64,000 nt of DNA, taken from NCBI RefSeq assembly GCF_001439665.1, contig NZ_LMAK01000014.1, forward strand, positions 211,780-275,779, written 5' to 3'. The stretch is from Formosa algae. GTDB taxonomy: Bacteria > Bacteroidota > Bacteroidia > Flavobacteriales > Flavobacteriaceae. A model generated the notes under the pieces. That model did not search any database. It saw only the letters and a program-made list of their open reading frames with translations, and was not told the DNA's origin. The translations under genes and the position numbers were made by a program. Shown here piece after piece: positions 25,156 to 33,670 of the stretch (position 1 is the stretch's first letter; each line of letters starts with the position of its first letter).

Positions 25156-26277
25156 TTAATTTGTCTTTTTATAACTCCAAACGGCAAGACCATTCATAAT
25201 TAAAGCATAAAGTGTTGTTTTTAAAAGATTTGGTAAGATGTCTGAAAAGCCAGAACCTTTTAACATAACCATACGAATAACCTCGACAAAATATTTTACA
25301 GGATTAAATTCTGTGAGGTGTTGTGCCCATTTAGGCATACTATCTATGGGCGTAAATAGTCCACTCATAAGAATAAAAATCACGACAAAAAACCAAGAAA
25401 TAAACATAGCCTGTTGCTGGGTATCTGTAAAATTAGAAATGAATAATCCCATTCCTAAAACAACTAAAATGTAAATAGACGTGTACAAATAGAGTAGAGG
25501 TAAACTTCCTAGAAAGGGAATGTTAAATATAAGTCTTGCGAGAACTAAACCTACAGTTAATAATCCCATACCAATAACCCAAAACGGAAATAATTTACCG
25601 ATAATAAACTGATTTTTTTTAATAGGTGTTACATTAATTTGCTCTAACGTTCCTATTTCTTTTTCGCGAACAATATTCATCCCCGATAAAAATAAAGTAA
25701 TCATGGTAACCAATAATACTAAGATTCCTGGCACCATATATGTTTTATAGTTTAAGGTTTCGTTATACCAAAATAACGGAATGGTTTCTATAATTTCAGG
25801 TTGTACGAATTGATCTGACGTTTGTGTTAATTCTACTTTTAAACGCGTATTAAAACGTTGAATAAGTTGCGTGACATATACATTTTCTACTCCGGCAGCT
25901 GCACCATCAATGGCATTTATAGTAATGCCTAAAGTATTGTATTGGTCTTTTTGTAGGTCACGTTCAAAATATAAAGGAATATTTAGAAGAACATCTATAT
26001 CACCTCTTAGTATTGCCGAACTAGCTAAATTTTCTGAAGGATAATGTCTAATTACATTAAAATAAGATGAAGCATTAAAAGTCTCTATTAAAGCGCGAGA
26101 TGTTGAGGAATGATCCTGATCTATATAACCAAATTTAATGTGATTTACTTCAAAAGTTGCCGCATTGGATAATATAATGAGTTGCATTATTGGCATTACA
26201 AAAATGATAGGGAGCATCCCTTTATTTCTAAAGATTTGTTTGAATTCCTTTTGAATGATGTATAAAATCGTTTTCAT
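25156..26277 (-). CDS. ABC-2 type efflux permease (YbhR/YbhS-like)
   Basis: A 373-residue permease: one helix near the N-terminus (GMLPIIFVMPIMQLIIL), a large extracytoplasmic domain (about 45-175), then five helices with the family segment NIVREKEIGTLEQINVTPI before helix 3 and FTPIDSMPKWAQHLTEFNPVKYF near the end. It pairs with the permease upstream, sharing the base at 26277 (ATG overlapping the stop), so the two probably form a heterodimer with the two ATPases of the operon. The cargo is likely a hydrophobic drug or metabolite; no specific substrate can be read. Confidence 0.9.
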   Translation of the reverse strand: MKTILYIIQKEFKQIFRNKGMLPIIFVMPIMQLIILSNAATFEVNHIKFGYIDQDHSSTSRALIETFNASSYFNVIRHYPSENLASSAILRGDIDVLLNIPLYFERDLQKDQYNTLGITINAIDGAAAGVENVYVTQLIQRFNTRLKVELTQTSDQFVQPEIIETIPLFWYNETLNYKTYMVPGILVLLVTMITLFLSGMNIVREKEIGTLEQINVTPIKKNQFIIGKLFPFWVIGMGLLTVGLVLARLIFNIPFLGSLPLLYLYTSIYILVVLGMGLFISNFTDTQQQAMFISWFFVVIFILMSGLFTPIDSMPKWAQHLTEFNPVKYFVEVIRMVMLKGSGFSDILPNLLKTTLYALIMNGLAVWSYKKTN

Positions 26278-27383
26278 TATTCTAATCTGATTTTATAATT
26301 CTTTACGCTTAATACGATAAAAAACACAGTCATTCCTATTAAAATTAAAGTCTCTTTCCATATAAATTGAATGCCTACACCTTTTAGCATAATGCCTTTT
26401 ATAATGATGATAAACCATTTTGCAGGAATAATATTACTTATAAGCTGAAGCGGTAAAGGCATGCTTGAAATGGGGAATATAAAACCGGATAACAAAATTA
26501 CAGGTAGCATTAATCCCATTAAAGAAATCATCATTGCGGTTTGTTGAGTTTCTGAAATAGTTGAAATTAAAATACCCAAAGACAATGCTGTAATAATAAA
26601 CAATACACTTTCTAATCCTAATAATAAAATACTACCTTGAATAGGCATTTTAAAAATAAATAGACTTAATGTAACTATAATAATAGCATTTATAATGGAT
26701 AGAAATATATAAGGGAAAACTTTACCTACAATAACCTGAATGGGTTTAATTGGCGAAACTAGAAGGATTTCCATAGTACCTAGTTCTTTTTCTTTGGTTA
26801 TAGAAATAGACGTCATCATAGCCGAGACTAACATTAAAATGATGGTCATTACGCCGGGAACAAACATATATACACTCTTTAACTCTGGATTAAACACCAT
26901 TCGTGTTTGAGGTATAATTTGGTAGTTTAAAGTAATATCTTGATTGATTTCTTTTTGATACTGAATAAGGATCGCATTTAAATAATTACTAATTGTGTTT
27001 GCAGTATTTGGGTCTGTGGCATCTGTGATTAATTGAATGGACGCCTGATGTTCTTTAACGAGTTTTTTGCTAAAATCATTTTCAAAATTTAAGACGGCTT
27101 TGATTTTTCCTTTTTTAAAGATAGCTTCTATATCAGATTCTTTTTCAATATATTGATTGATATTAAAGTGTTTAGATGCTGATATTTTATTAATAATTTC
27201 TGTTGTATTGATATCTTTAGCATGATCTAAAATCGCAATATCAACGTTGTTGATTTCATTGGTGATGGCGAAACCAAATAACATAATTTGAGCGATAGGC
27301 ATCCCAAAGAGGATAAATAAGGAACGTTTATCTCTAAAAATATGGTAAAATTCTTTTGTTATGAAGCCTTTAAATCTTTTCAT
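26277..27383 (-). CDS. ABC-2 type efflux permease (YbhS/YbhR-like)
   Basis: A 368-residue ABC-2 permease with the same architecture as the next gene: N-terminal helix (LFILFGMPIAQIMLFGFAI), a periplasmic domain, then the ITKEKELGTMEILLVSPIKP coupling segment and the FIFPISSMPLPLQLISNIIPAKWF block. It starts 141 nt after the ATPase gene and ends overlapping the second permease. Together with the split ATPases, HlyD and TolC proteins it forms a YbhGFSR-like tripartite exporter. Confidence 0.9.
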   Translation of the reverse strand: MKRFKGFITKEFYHIFRDKRSLFILFGMPIAQIMLFGFAITNEINNVDIAILDHAKDINTTEIINKISASKHFNINQYIEKESDIEAIFKKGKIKAVLNFENDFSKKLVKEHQASIQLITDATDPNTANTISNYLNAILIQYQKEINQDITLNYQIIPQTRMVFNPELKSVYMFVPGVMTIILMLVSAMMTSISITKEKELGTMEILLVSPIKPIQVIVGKVFPYIFLSIINAIIIVTLSLFIFKMPIQGSILLLGLESVLFIITALSLGILISTISETQQTAMMISLMGLMLPVILLSGFIFPISSMPLPLQLISNIIPAKWFIIIIKGIMLKGVGIQFIWKETLILIGMTVFFIVLSVKNYKIRLE

Positions 27384-27524
27384 CTTTTATTCCTGAGATA
27401 ACAGGAATCTTTTTAATTAATACTTTTATTTTCTATGGATATTACAGAGGTTAATTTTTTATAATCTATTTAACTTTTTAAAAACACCTTTGGTGAGGAT
27501 ATCTATATTATACCGTTTTCAATA

Positions 27525-28259
27525 TTATTCTGTATGTCTCGCTAATTTCAAAAACACATCATTCATATGTTCTACTTTAAATTGTGCTTTCAGTTTTTTA
27601 GGTGTGTCTAAAGCTTCAATTTTACCATTCACCATAATAGAAACGCGGTCACAATATTCAGCTTCATCCATATAATGTGTGGTAACAAAAACAGTGGTGC
27701 CTTGGTTCGCTGCTTTGTAAATCATTTCCCAAAACTGCCGTCTGGTAATAGGATCTACACCACCGGTGGGTTCGTCTAAAAACACAATTTTAGGATTGTG
27801 TAGTAAAGACACTGAAAACGATAGTTTTTGTTTCCAACCCAATGGTAAAGCACCAACTAACTTGTTGGCCACATCTACTAATCCTAATTCTTCAATTAAA
27901 TGTTTAGATTTTTCTTTTATAATTTTTCTAGATAATCCATAAATACCTCCAAAAAATGCAATGTTTTCTTTTACAGTTAAATCGTCGTACAAGGCAAATT
28001 TCTGACTCATATAACCAATGTTTTTTTTGATGTCTTCGGCGTGCTTATAGACATCAAATCCAGCGATAGTGGCTTCACCAGAAGTGGGTTTTGAAATGCC
28101 AATTAACATTTTCATAGCGGTAGTTTTTCCTGCGCCATTTGCTCCTAAAAACCCAAATATTTCTCCCTTTTTAACTTCAAAACTTATCGCATTTACAGCT
28201 GTAAAATTGCCAAAGGTTTTGGTTAAACGTTCTACTTGTATAACATTTTCGTTGCTCAT
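27525..28259 (-). CDS. ABC transporter ATPase with degenerate signature motif
   Basis: A 244-residue nucleotide-binding domain. Walker A GANGAGKTT (about 39-47), Walker B IVFLDEPTGG, and an H-loop in VFVTTHYMDEAEYCDR. The signature motif reads LPLGWKQKL instead of LSGGxxQ, as in the second half of YbhF-type ATPases, so this copy may contribute one weakened ATP site in a heterodimer. Its start overlaps the stop of the upstream ATPase gene by 4 nt. Confidence 0.92.
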   Translation of the reverse strand: MSNENVIQVERLTKTFGNFTAVNAISFEVKKGEIFGFLGANGAGKTTAMKMLIGISKPTSGEATIAGFDVYKHAEDIKKNIGYMSQKFALYDDLTVKENIAFFGGIYGLSRKIIKEKSKHLIEELGLVDVANKLVGALPLGWKQKLSFSVSLLHNPKIVFLDEPTGGVDPITRRQFWEMIYKAANQGTTVFVTTHYMDEAEYCDRVSIMVNGKIEALDTPKKLKAQFKVEHMNDVFLKLARHTE

Positions 28260-29161
28260 GTTGTTGCTAATTCCATAAATGTATCTTCTATTGTAGGCAA
28301 TGTTTTTTCAATTTTAATTTCAGACAAACTTTTAGATTCCAGATATGCTTTTAAATCTGCCATATTAAAATCTGTTCTGCTATCTGTATAATGTACAAAT
28401 GCTCCAAACGGATACACACTATGCTGATGTTTGTACTGTTTAAGTACATTTATAAGCTGATACATGTTGTGAGCACTCACATTATAAATATCTTTTTTAT
28501 GGTGTGAAATCATTGCTTTTGGTGTATCAATTTGTAAAATTTCACCATCTTGTATTAGTGCTATTCTATCGCATAATGCGGCTTCATCCATGTAGGGAGT
28601 AGATACTAAAATGGTAATGTGTTTTTGTTGTAAACGCTTCAGCATTTCCCAAAATTCTTTTCTTGAAACGGGATCCACTCCCGTTGTGGGCTCATCTAAA
28701 AACAGAACTTTAGGTTTATGTATTAATGCACAACATAATGCCAATTTTTGTTTCATACCACCTGATAATTGCCCTGCACGACGGTTTTTGAAAGGTTCTA
28801 TTTGAACATATATATCTTTAATAAGCTCGTAATTTTCTTCCAGAGTTGTATTAAATATCGTAGCGAAAAAATTTAAATTTTCTTCAATAGTTAAATCTTG
28901 ATATAACGAAAATTTTCCGGGCATATAACCTACACAGTTTCGAATATCCTTATAGTCTGTAACCACATCAAAACCGGTAACGCTAGCAGTTCCCGAATTT
29001 GCTTTGAGTAATGTGGTTAAAATTCTAAACAGTGTTGTTTTACCTGCACCATCTGGACCAATTAGTCCAAAAAGCTCTCCAGATTTCACATTAAAAGACA
29101 CGTCTTTTAAGGCTTCGACATTCTTATAAGATTTTGATATGTTGGTTACCGTAATACTCAT
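28256..29161 (-). CDS. ABC transporter ATPase with canonical signature
   Basis: A nucleotide-binding protein of about 301 residues: Walker A GPDGAGKTT, signature GQLSGGMKQKLAL, Walker B VLFLDEPTTG, and STPYMDEAALCDR where the H-loop His is replaced by Pro-Tyr (ILVSTPYMDE), an unusual change. I start at the ATG at 29161, which forms TAATG with the HlyD stop; the longer start at 29179 would overlap HlyD by 19 nt. With the following ATPase it corresponds to the two halves of YbhF, here as separate genes. Confidence 0.9.
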   Translation of the reverse strand: MSITVTNISKSYKNVEALKDVSFNVKSGELFGLIGPDGAGKTTLFRILTTLLKANSGTASVTGFDVVTDYKDIRNCVGYMPGKFSLYQDLTIEENLNFFATIFNTTLEENYELIKDIYVQIEPFKNRRAGQLSGGMKQKLALCCALIHKPKVLFLDEPTTGVDPVSRKEFWEMLKRLQQKHITILVSTPYMDEAALCDRIALIQDGEILQIDTPKAMISHHKKDIYNVSAHNMYQLINVLKQYKHQHSVYPFGAFVHYTDSRTDFNMADLKAYLESKSLSEIKIEKTLPTIEDTFMELATT

Positions 29162-30054
29162 TAGTTTGCGGTTAACCAAAGTTCTGCTGGCATGCCTATT
29201 TTTAGACTACCATCGTTAATAACTTTTACTTTTACAGCATAAACCAATGCGATTCGTTCTTCTTTAGTTTGAATTATTTTAGGTGTAAATTCTGCTTCTG
29301 AAGCCACCCAACTAATTTTTCCATCGTACGATTTCATGCTATCTTCTCCATCTATTTTAACGGTTACAGACTGACCAATTTTAATGTTTGCTAACTGAGT
29401 TTCACTAATATAAACTCGGAGTTCCATATGTTGTAAATCTGCAATTTTATAAAGCGGTTTTCCAAAGGCTGTAATTTCATTTGTTTCAGCATATTTAGTT
29501 AAAACCGTTCCGTTTATGGGATTCACAATTTTACTTTTTAAAATTTGATCATCAATTAGTTTTAATTGCACATCTATAGTCTTTAATTCGTTAACTACGG
29601 GAGCATTCTGTATTTCTATACTTTTAATCTGATTATTAATAACATCTATTTCTCCATTTACATTATCTAATTGCTGTTGTGTTGCGGCACGATCTTTAAT
29701 TAAATTTTGTGTACGGATTTTATTTGTGTTTGCAGTTTTTAATTTAGACTTTAAAACGGCTATCTGAGATAAAACACCTCTAGATTTAGAACTTATTACT
29801 GCTTTGGAAAGGTGTAATTGTTCGCGCTCTAATGCCAACGGTATAGTATCTATATAGCCAATGTATTGTTCTGCTTCTAAGAGGTCGCCCTCTTCGAGAT
29901 TAAACTGCAACAGTTTGCCTTTGTTTTCTGCTGAGATCGTGATTTCTGTCGCTTCAAAATTGCCATAACCATCTGCTTTTTGGTCATCGTTTCCGCAAGC
30001 TAGTAAGCTCAAAGCCGCTAGGTAGAGCCCGAAAATATATATATTATGTTTCAT
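29161..30054 (-). CDS. HlyD-type membrane fusion lipoprotein
   Basis: The periplasmic adaptor of the efflux pump, 297 residues. The lipobox LSLLAC (Cys20) anchors it to the inner membrane. Barrel-sandwich halves lie at about 33-65 (ITISAENKGKLLQFNLEEGDLL) and 175-200 (KSKIVNPINGTVLTKYAE), separated by a coiled-coil hairpin (about 80-165; LKSKLKTANTNKIRTQNLIKD). It links the ABC permeases to the TolC-like channel encoded 4 nt upstream. Confidence 0.9.
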   Translation of the reverse strand: MKHNIYIFGLYLAALSLLACGNDDQKADGYGNFEATEITISAENKGKLLQFNLEEGDLLEAEQYIGYIDTIPLALEREQLHLSKAVISSKSRGVLSQIAVLKSKLKTANTNKIRTQNLIKDRAATQQQLDNVNGEIDVINNQIKSIEIQNAPVVNELKTIDVQLKLIDDQILKSKIVNPINGTVLTKYAETNEITAFGKPLYKIADLQHMELRVYISETQLANIKIGQSVTVKIDGEDSMKSYDGKISWVASEAEFTPKIIQTKEERIALVYAVKVKVINDGSLKIGMPAELWLTAN

Positions 30055-30058
30055 TTTA

Positions 30059-31309
30059 TTATTGCCCTTTAATGATGTTATAATTCGCTTTTGCCAGTTC
30101 TAACTGAATTTTATGTGCAGCCAATGTCTGTTCATCTTCATATAAATTAGTAAGTTCTATAAGGTATGCAGATGCTGTAATAACACCGTTTTGTAACTGT
30201 GAAGCTGCTGTTTGCAACACGGTTTCTCGTAATGTAACAATCTGTTTATCCGAACTAATAAAATCCTCAATTTTATTAATTTCGTCTTGTTGCTTGTTTA
30301 GTTCTATATTGGTGTTAAGTTTAAAAATCTCAGTTTCATTTTCAATGATATCTTTTGTAATCGATAAAGATTCTCGTTGTTTTTTATTTGCATTCCAATC
30401 GAAAACATTCCAGTTTAGTTTCAATCCAACGGTATAAAAAGGTTGAAAGGAATTATCGAGTATATTTAAACCTGGATTCCCATAACCACCTGTTGCAAAT
30501 CCAAGTAATTTAGGAGCATTCTGTTTTGAAATTAAGTTTTCCGAATTTTCAATTTCATCTTTTTTAAGTTGAAATACATCCAATTCTGGTCTGCTAATTT
30601 GATGTTGTATATCGTGCACTACAATAGGAGTTTCAAATACAATTGAAGCATCTAATGGAAACGTGATTAACGTTGAAAGCGTCTCTATAAGTGTCTTTTT
30701 ATTACTGTTTACAGCTTTGGATTGCTGATCAACCTTTAATAATTCAGCTTCTAACACATTATCTGAACTTGGTACTACACTCCCGTTTTTAATACCAGAT
30801 TGAATTTCTTTTAGTTTCGCTTCAAGTAATGTGTGTTTTGCTTTTAATAATGCATCTGATTCTTGTGCTAATAAGATGGAAAAGTAAAGTTGATTGATTT
30901 GTAATTTAAGTTGGTATAATTGGACTTCAATTTGTTTTTGTTTGGTTTTAAGTTGAGCCGATTTTAAATCTAATGCAGCAGTTGTAGCACCACCATTATA
31001 AATAAGTTGATTTACAGTTACTGTAGCACGGTATTGATCTTTGTTTAAAGGTTCAACTCCTGACATGGCAACAGGAAATTCAATGACTTCTGATTGGTAT
31101 GTAGCATAGGCATCTAAATCAATTTTTGGTAATTTAGAAGTAGAAATAACAGCTGCTTCTAATTTATTTTGAGCTTCTAAAAGCTCTGTTTGCTTCACCA
31201 ATGGGTAATTTTGGGTCACTAATTGGTAACACGTTTCTAAAGAAATTTGCTCTTGTGCTTGTATTTGGAATGTAAATAAGACTAATAATATACAGCTTAG
31301 ATATTTCAT
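30059..31309 (-). CDS. TolC family outer-membrane efflux protein
   Basis: A 416-residue outer-membrane channel with signal peptide (ends QIQAQ), two long helical repeats (around LETCYQLVTQNYPLVKQTELLEAQNKLEAA and its C-terminal counterpart) and the YNGG turn of the beta-barrel strands (VNQLIYNGGATTAAL). It lies one base from the TetR gene stop and provides the exit duct of the exporter. It is the second gene of the TetR-led operon. Confidence 0.92.
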   Translation of the reverse strand: MKYLSCILLVLFTFQIQAQEQISLETCYQLVTQNYPLVKQTELLEAQNKLEAAVISTSKLPKIDLDAYATYQSEVIEFPVAMSGVEPLNKDQYRATVTVNQLIYNGGATTAALDLKSAQLKTKQKQIEVQLYQLKLQINQLYFSILLAQESDALLKAKHTLLEAKLKEIQSGIKNGSVVPSSDNVLEAELLKVDQQSKAVNSNKKTLIETLSTLITFPLDASIVFETPIVVHDIQHQISRPELDVFQLKKDEIENSENLISKQNAPKLLGFATGGYGNPGLNILDNSFQPFYTVGLKLNWNVFDWNANKKQRESLSITKDIIENETEIFKLNTNIELNKQQDEINKIEDFISSDKQIVTLRETVLQTAASQLQNGVITASAYLIELTNLYEDEQTLAAHKIQLELAKANYNIIKGQ

Positions 31310-31310
31310 G

Positions 31311-31925
31311 TTAATTCTTCTTAATGGCGTTAATAATAAAGCTGGAGACTTCGGTTTCTCGTTCAGCCATTAATTGGCTATAAGTTTCATTTTCCGAATT
31401 TGTAAAAGCCATTAATAAGGGCTTGGCGAGAAATGGAAATACATTTAATGCCATAATATTAATAAATAACTGTTCTGCACTAATGGGCTTTATAATGCCT
31501 GCTTGTATGTCTTTATTTAATTGATATTTAAACTTATCCAGATTAGGAAAATTTGGGTTTTCTTTCATTTTTATCATAAAATCAGGATTCCGATTGAGTT
31601 CTTGAATGATAAAATTTGGGATATACGGATGTTGAAGTATAAATGAGATATAACTTGATGTAAAGTTTTTAATTTTATCTTCAATAGACGATTCATCATT
31701 TAAAATAGCCTTTAACTGTGGTGCTAATAATGAAAAAGCATTGTTAAATACAGCTTCAAACAATAATTGCTTACTTCTAAAATAGTAGTGTAACATGGCT
31801 TTGTTAATTCCTGCTTGATCTGCAATTTCTTGCATTCGAGCCCCGTCCATTCCTTTAGATTGAAATACAAATTTTGCAGCTTCTAATATTTGTTGCTCTG
31901 TGTTTTCGTCTTTCGATTTTTTCAT
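31311..31925 (-). CDS. TetR family regulator of the efflux operon
   Basis: A 204-residue TetR repressor. DNA-binding domain at residues 10-55 (EQQILEAAKFVFQSKGMDGARMQEIADQAGINKAMLHYYFRSK). The C-terminal ligand domain ends in a helical stretch. It is the first gene of the six further efflux genes down to 25156 and, from the palindrome just upstream, probably represses its own operon. Confidence 0.93.
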   Translation of the reverse strand: MKKSKDENTEQQILEAAKFVFQSKGMDGARMQEIADQAGINKAMLHYYFRSKQLLFEAVFNNAFSLLAPQLKAILNDESSIEDKIKNFTSSYISFILQHPYIPNFIIQELNRNPDFMIKMKENPNFPNLDKFKYQLNKDIQAGIIKPISAEQLFINIMALNVFPFLAKPLLMAFTNSENETYSQLMAERETEVSSFIINAIKKN

Positions 31926-31939
31926 GTTAACTATTTAGT

Positions 31940-31963
31940 TTAACCATTTGGTTAACAAAAATA
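31940..31963 (-). promoter_or_regulatory. TetR operator and -7 box of the efflux operon
   Basis: TTAACCA-TT-TGGTTAA (31940-31955) is a 16-nt inverted repeat with perfect 7-bp arms. Directly above it on the minus strand is TATTTTTG (31956-31963), a good -7 box. A repressor on the palindrome would cover the transcription start, 15 nt before the TetR ATG. Confidence 0.7.
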
Positions 31964-32023
31964 CAAAAAATAATCAAACGCGTTGAATTTGATTATTTTA
32001 TATTTATAATAAGATGTTAGTGT

Positions 32024-32067
32024 GTAACTTAAATTACATTGTGTATATCTTAGACGTTGTACTTTTA
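32024..32067 (+). promoter_or_regulatory. Promoter with Crp/Fnr-like site before the 37-residue protein
   Basis: On the plus strand: GTAACTTAAATTAC (32024-32037; one mismatch to GTAAC-N4-GTTAC), 22 nt, then TACTTTTA (32060-32067), a TAnnTTT-type -7 box, 24 nt before an ATG. The order and spacing match five other promoters in this window. Confidence 0.5.
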
Positions 32068-32091
32068 GGGTACTAATTTAAACCGTTTATC

Positions 32092-32205
32092 ATGCGAGGA
32101 GATTCTAACACCACGATGTATATTATTGCAGGCATTGTAATGCTGCACTTTATTGTTGGCTTTATTTGGCTTATTTATAAACTCACGAATAATAAAAAAG
32201 ACTAA
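32092..32205 (+). CDS. Small single-helix membrane protein, 37 aa
   Basis: An ATG at 32092 gives MRGDSNTTMYIIAGIVMLHF, continuing through one hydrophobic helix (about residues 9-30) to a basic tail, KLTNNKKD, then TAA. This is the charge layout of a one-helix inner-membrane protein. It is the only plus-strand gene here and has its own promoter of the type that also precedes cydA, so it may belong to the same respiratory regulon, for instance as a small oxidase-associated subunit. That role is a guess. Confidence 0.6.
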   Translation: MRGDSNTTMYIIAGIVMLHFIVGFIWLIYKLTNNKKD

Positions 32206-32277
32206 TCGTATCTATACCATGTTTGTAATTAATTATAGACCTTGATACTTGGGGCTATAATATGTATAGAAAAACTA

Positions 32278-32574
32278 TCAAGCATTTAACTTTTTATAGA
32301 GTGTTTTAGCTAGTATTAGTCCGAGTATTCCGCCTAAAGCAGAGGTGATACAGTTTACAATAAATAATGTACTATGAAATGTTCCGTCTGCCATAATAGA
32401 CCAAGGATCGAAACCTAATCTACCAAAAGTTTTAATAAAAAATATACTCCCAAAAACACCAGCTAATGTATTTCCTGTAAAGCCAAACGTATACTTATGC
32501 CTAAAAGCTCCGTATACGTTTGCAGCAATAATACCTATAAAAATACTAATTAATGAAATTAAAGTACCAGTCAT
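32278..32574 (-). CDS. Small three-helix membrane protein in the cyd operon
   Basis: A 98-residue inner-membrane protein with about three helices. The N-terminal helix is SLISIFIGIIAANVYGA, the Gly-rich middle is GNTLAGVFGSIFFIKTFGRL, and the C-terminal helix is ITSALGGILGLILAKTLY. The Gly-rich helices resemble GlsB/YeaQ/YmgE (transglycosylase-associated) proteins, but the match is loose. It begins 17 nt after cydB and is likely co-transcribed with the bd oxidase. Confidence 0.7.
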   Translation of the reverse strand: MTGTLISLISIFIGIIAANVYGAFRHKYTFGFTGNTLAGVFGSIFFIKTFGRLGFDPWSIMADGTFHSTLFIVNCITSALGGILGLILAKTLYKKLNA

Positions 32575-32591
32575 AATTGTGTGATTTACAA

Positions 32592-33668
32592 TTAGTGTTC
32601 ACCATAACCTACATCATCCATTTTTCCGTTAAATACTTTGTATTGTATAAACATATAAGCGGCGACTAAAACTGCAGCAATAACAAACCAATACACACCA
32701 ACATTTAGTCCGTATTCATGAGCAGCTACATTATATAAAGTTAAATCTGGATTAATGTTATTTGTTGAAGGCAATACTTTTGGAAAAATAGAAGCCACTG
32801 TAGATGTTAATCCACCAAATAAAAACAAGGAAGAATATACAAATCCGACACCATGCTTTTTAAATGATTTAACTTTAAATAAACCAAATAACCCAGTTAA
32901 AGTAATGATAGGGAAAATGGCTAACCATGGATCTGTAATGAAATTTCGGAAGGGTTCAGGGTCTATGATGTGCCAAATTGCAATTGAAATGATAACTAAA
33001 GCTAAGAGTACAAAATTTAAATAAAAGACAACTTTTTTTAGTTTTTCATTTAAATCGGAATTGGTTTTATAAATAATCCAATTGGCACCATGTATGGTTA
33101 AAGCAACCACACTAATAATACCTAATAATAAAGTAAACCAATCGATAACACCGAGTTCTTCGGAGTGCGGACTAAAACTAGGGTTCCATAGTGGTAGAAA
33201 GAAATAATGCGCTTCGTGTGTTGAAACTCCATCTACAACACCACCTAAATTTACACCACGAACTATATTGCCTAATGCGACACCAAAAAAGAGAGCGAGT
33301 AACAAACTAGATATACCAAAGGCTTTATCCCATATGGCTTCCCACATTTTGTTGTGAACTTGGCCTCTTAACTCCAGACCAATGGCTCTAAATATAAGTA
33401 ACCATAAAATCATCATTAATGGCAAATAAAACCCACTAAACGATGATGCATAAAGCGTAGGGAATGCAAAAAATAACACCCCTCCAGAAGCTATTAACCA
33501 TACTTCATTGGCATCCCAAAACGGACCAATAGCATTTGTAATGGCTTTTTTATCTTTTTCTGTTTTAGAAAAAAATAAGTGAATAATGCCTGCTCCAAAA
33601 TCGTAACCATCTAAAATTACATATACAGCTAACATTGTCATTAAAACGATATACCAAAATAATTCCAT
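32592..33668 (-). CDS. cydB: Cytochrome bd oxidase subunit II
   Basis: An integral membrane protein of 358 residues with eight to nine helices and the family opening VILDGYDFGAGIIHLF, plus IGPFWDANEVWLIASGG, both diagnostic of CydB. It supports the heme-bearing subunit I encoded 2 nt upstream. The quinol oxidase reduces O2 to water with high affinity and resists sulfide and NO, which fits the sulfide genes nearby. It is expressed from the cydA promoter. Confidence 0.95.
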   Translation of the reverse strand: MELFWYIVLMTMLAVYVILDGYDFGAGIIHLFFSKTEKDKKAITNAIGPFWDANEVWLIASGGVLFFAFPTLYASSFSGFYLPLMMILWLLIFRAIGLELRGQVHNKMWEAIWDKAFGISSLLLALFFGVALGNIVRGVNLGGVVDGVSTHEAHYFFLPLWNPSFSPHSEELGVIDWFTLLLGIISVVALTIHGANWIIYKTNSDLNEKLKKVVFYLNFVLLALVIISIAIWHIIDPEPFRNFITDPWLAIFPIITLTGLFGLFKVKSFKKHGVGFVYSSLFLFGGLTSTVASIFPKVLPSTNNINPDLTLYNVAAHEYGLNVGVYWFVIAAVLVAAYMFIQYKVFNGKMDDVGYGEH

Positions 33669-33670
33669 TC

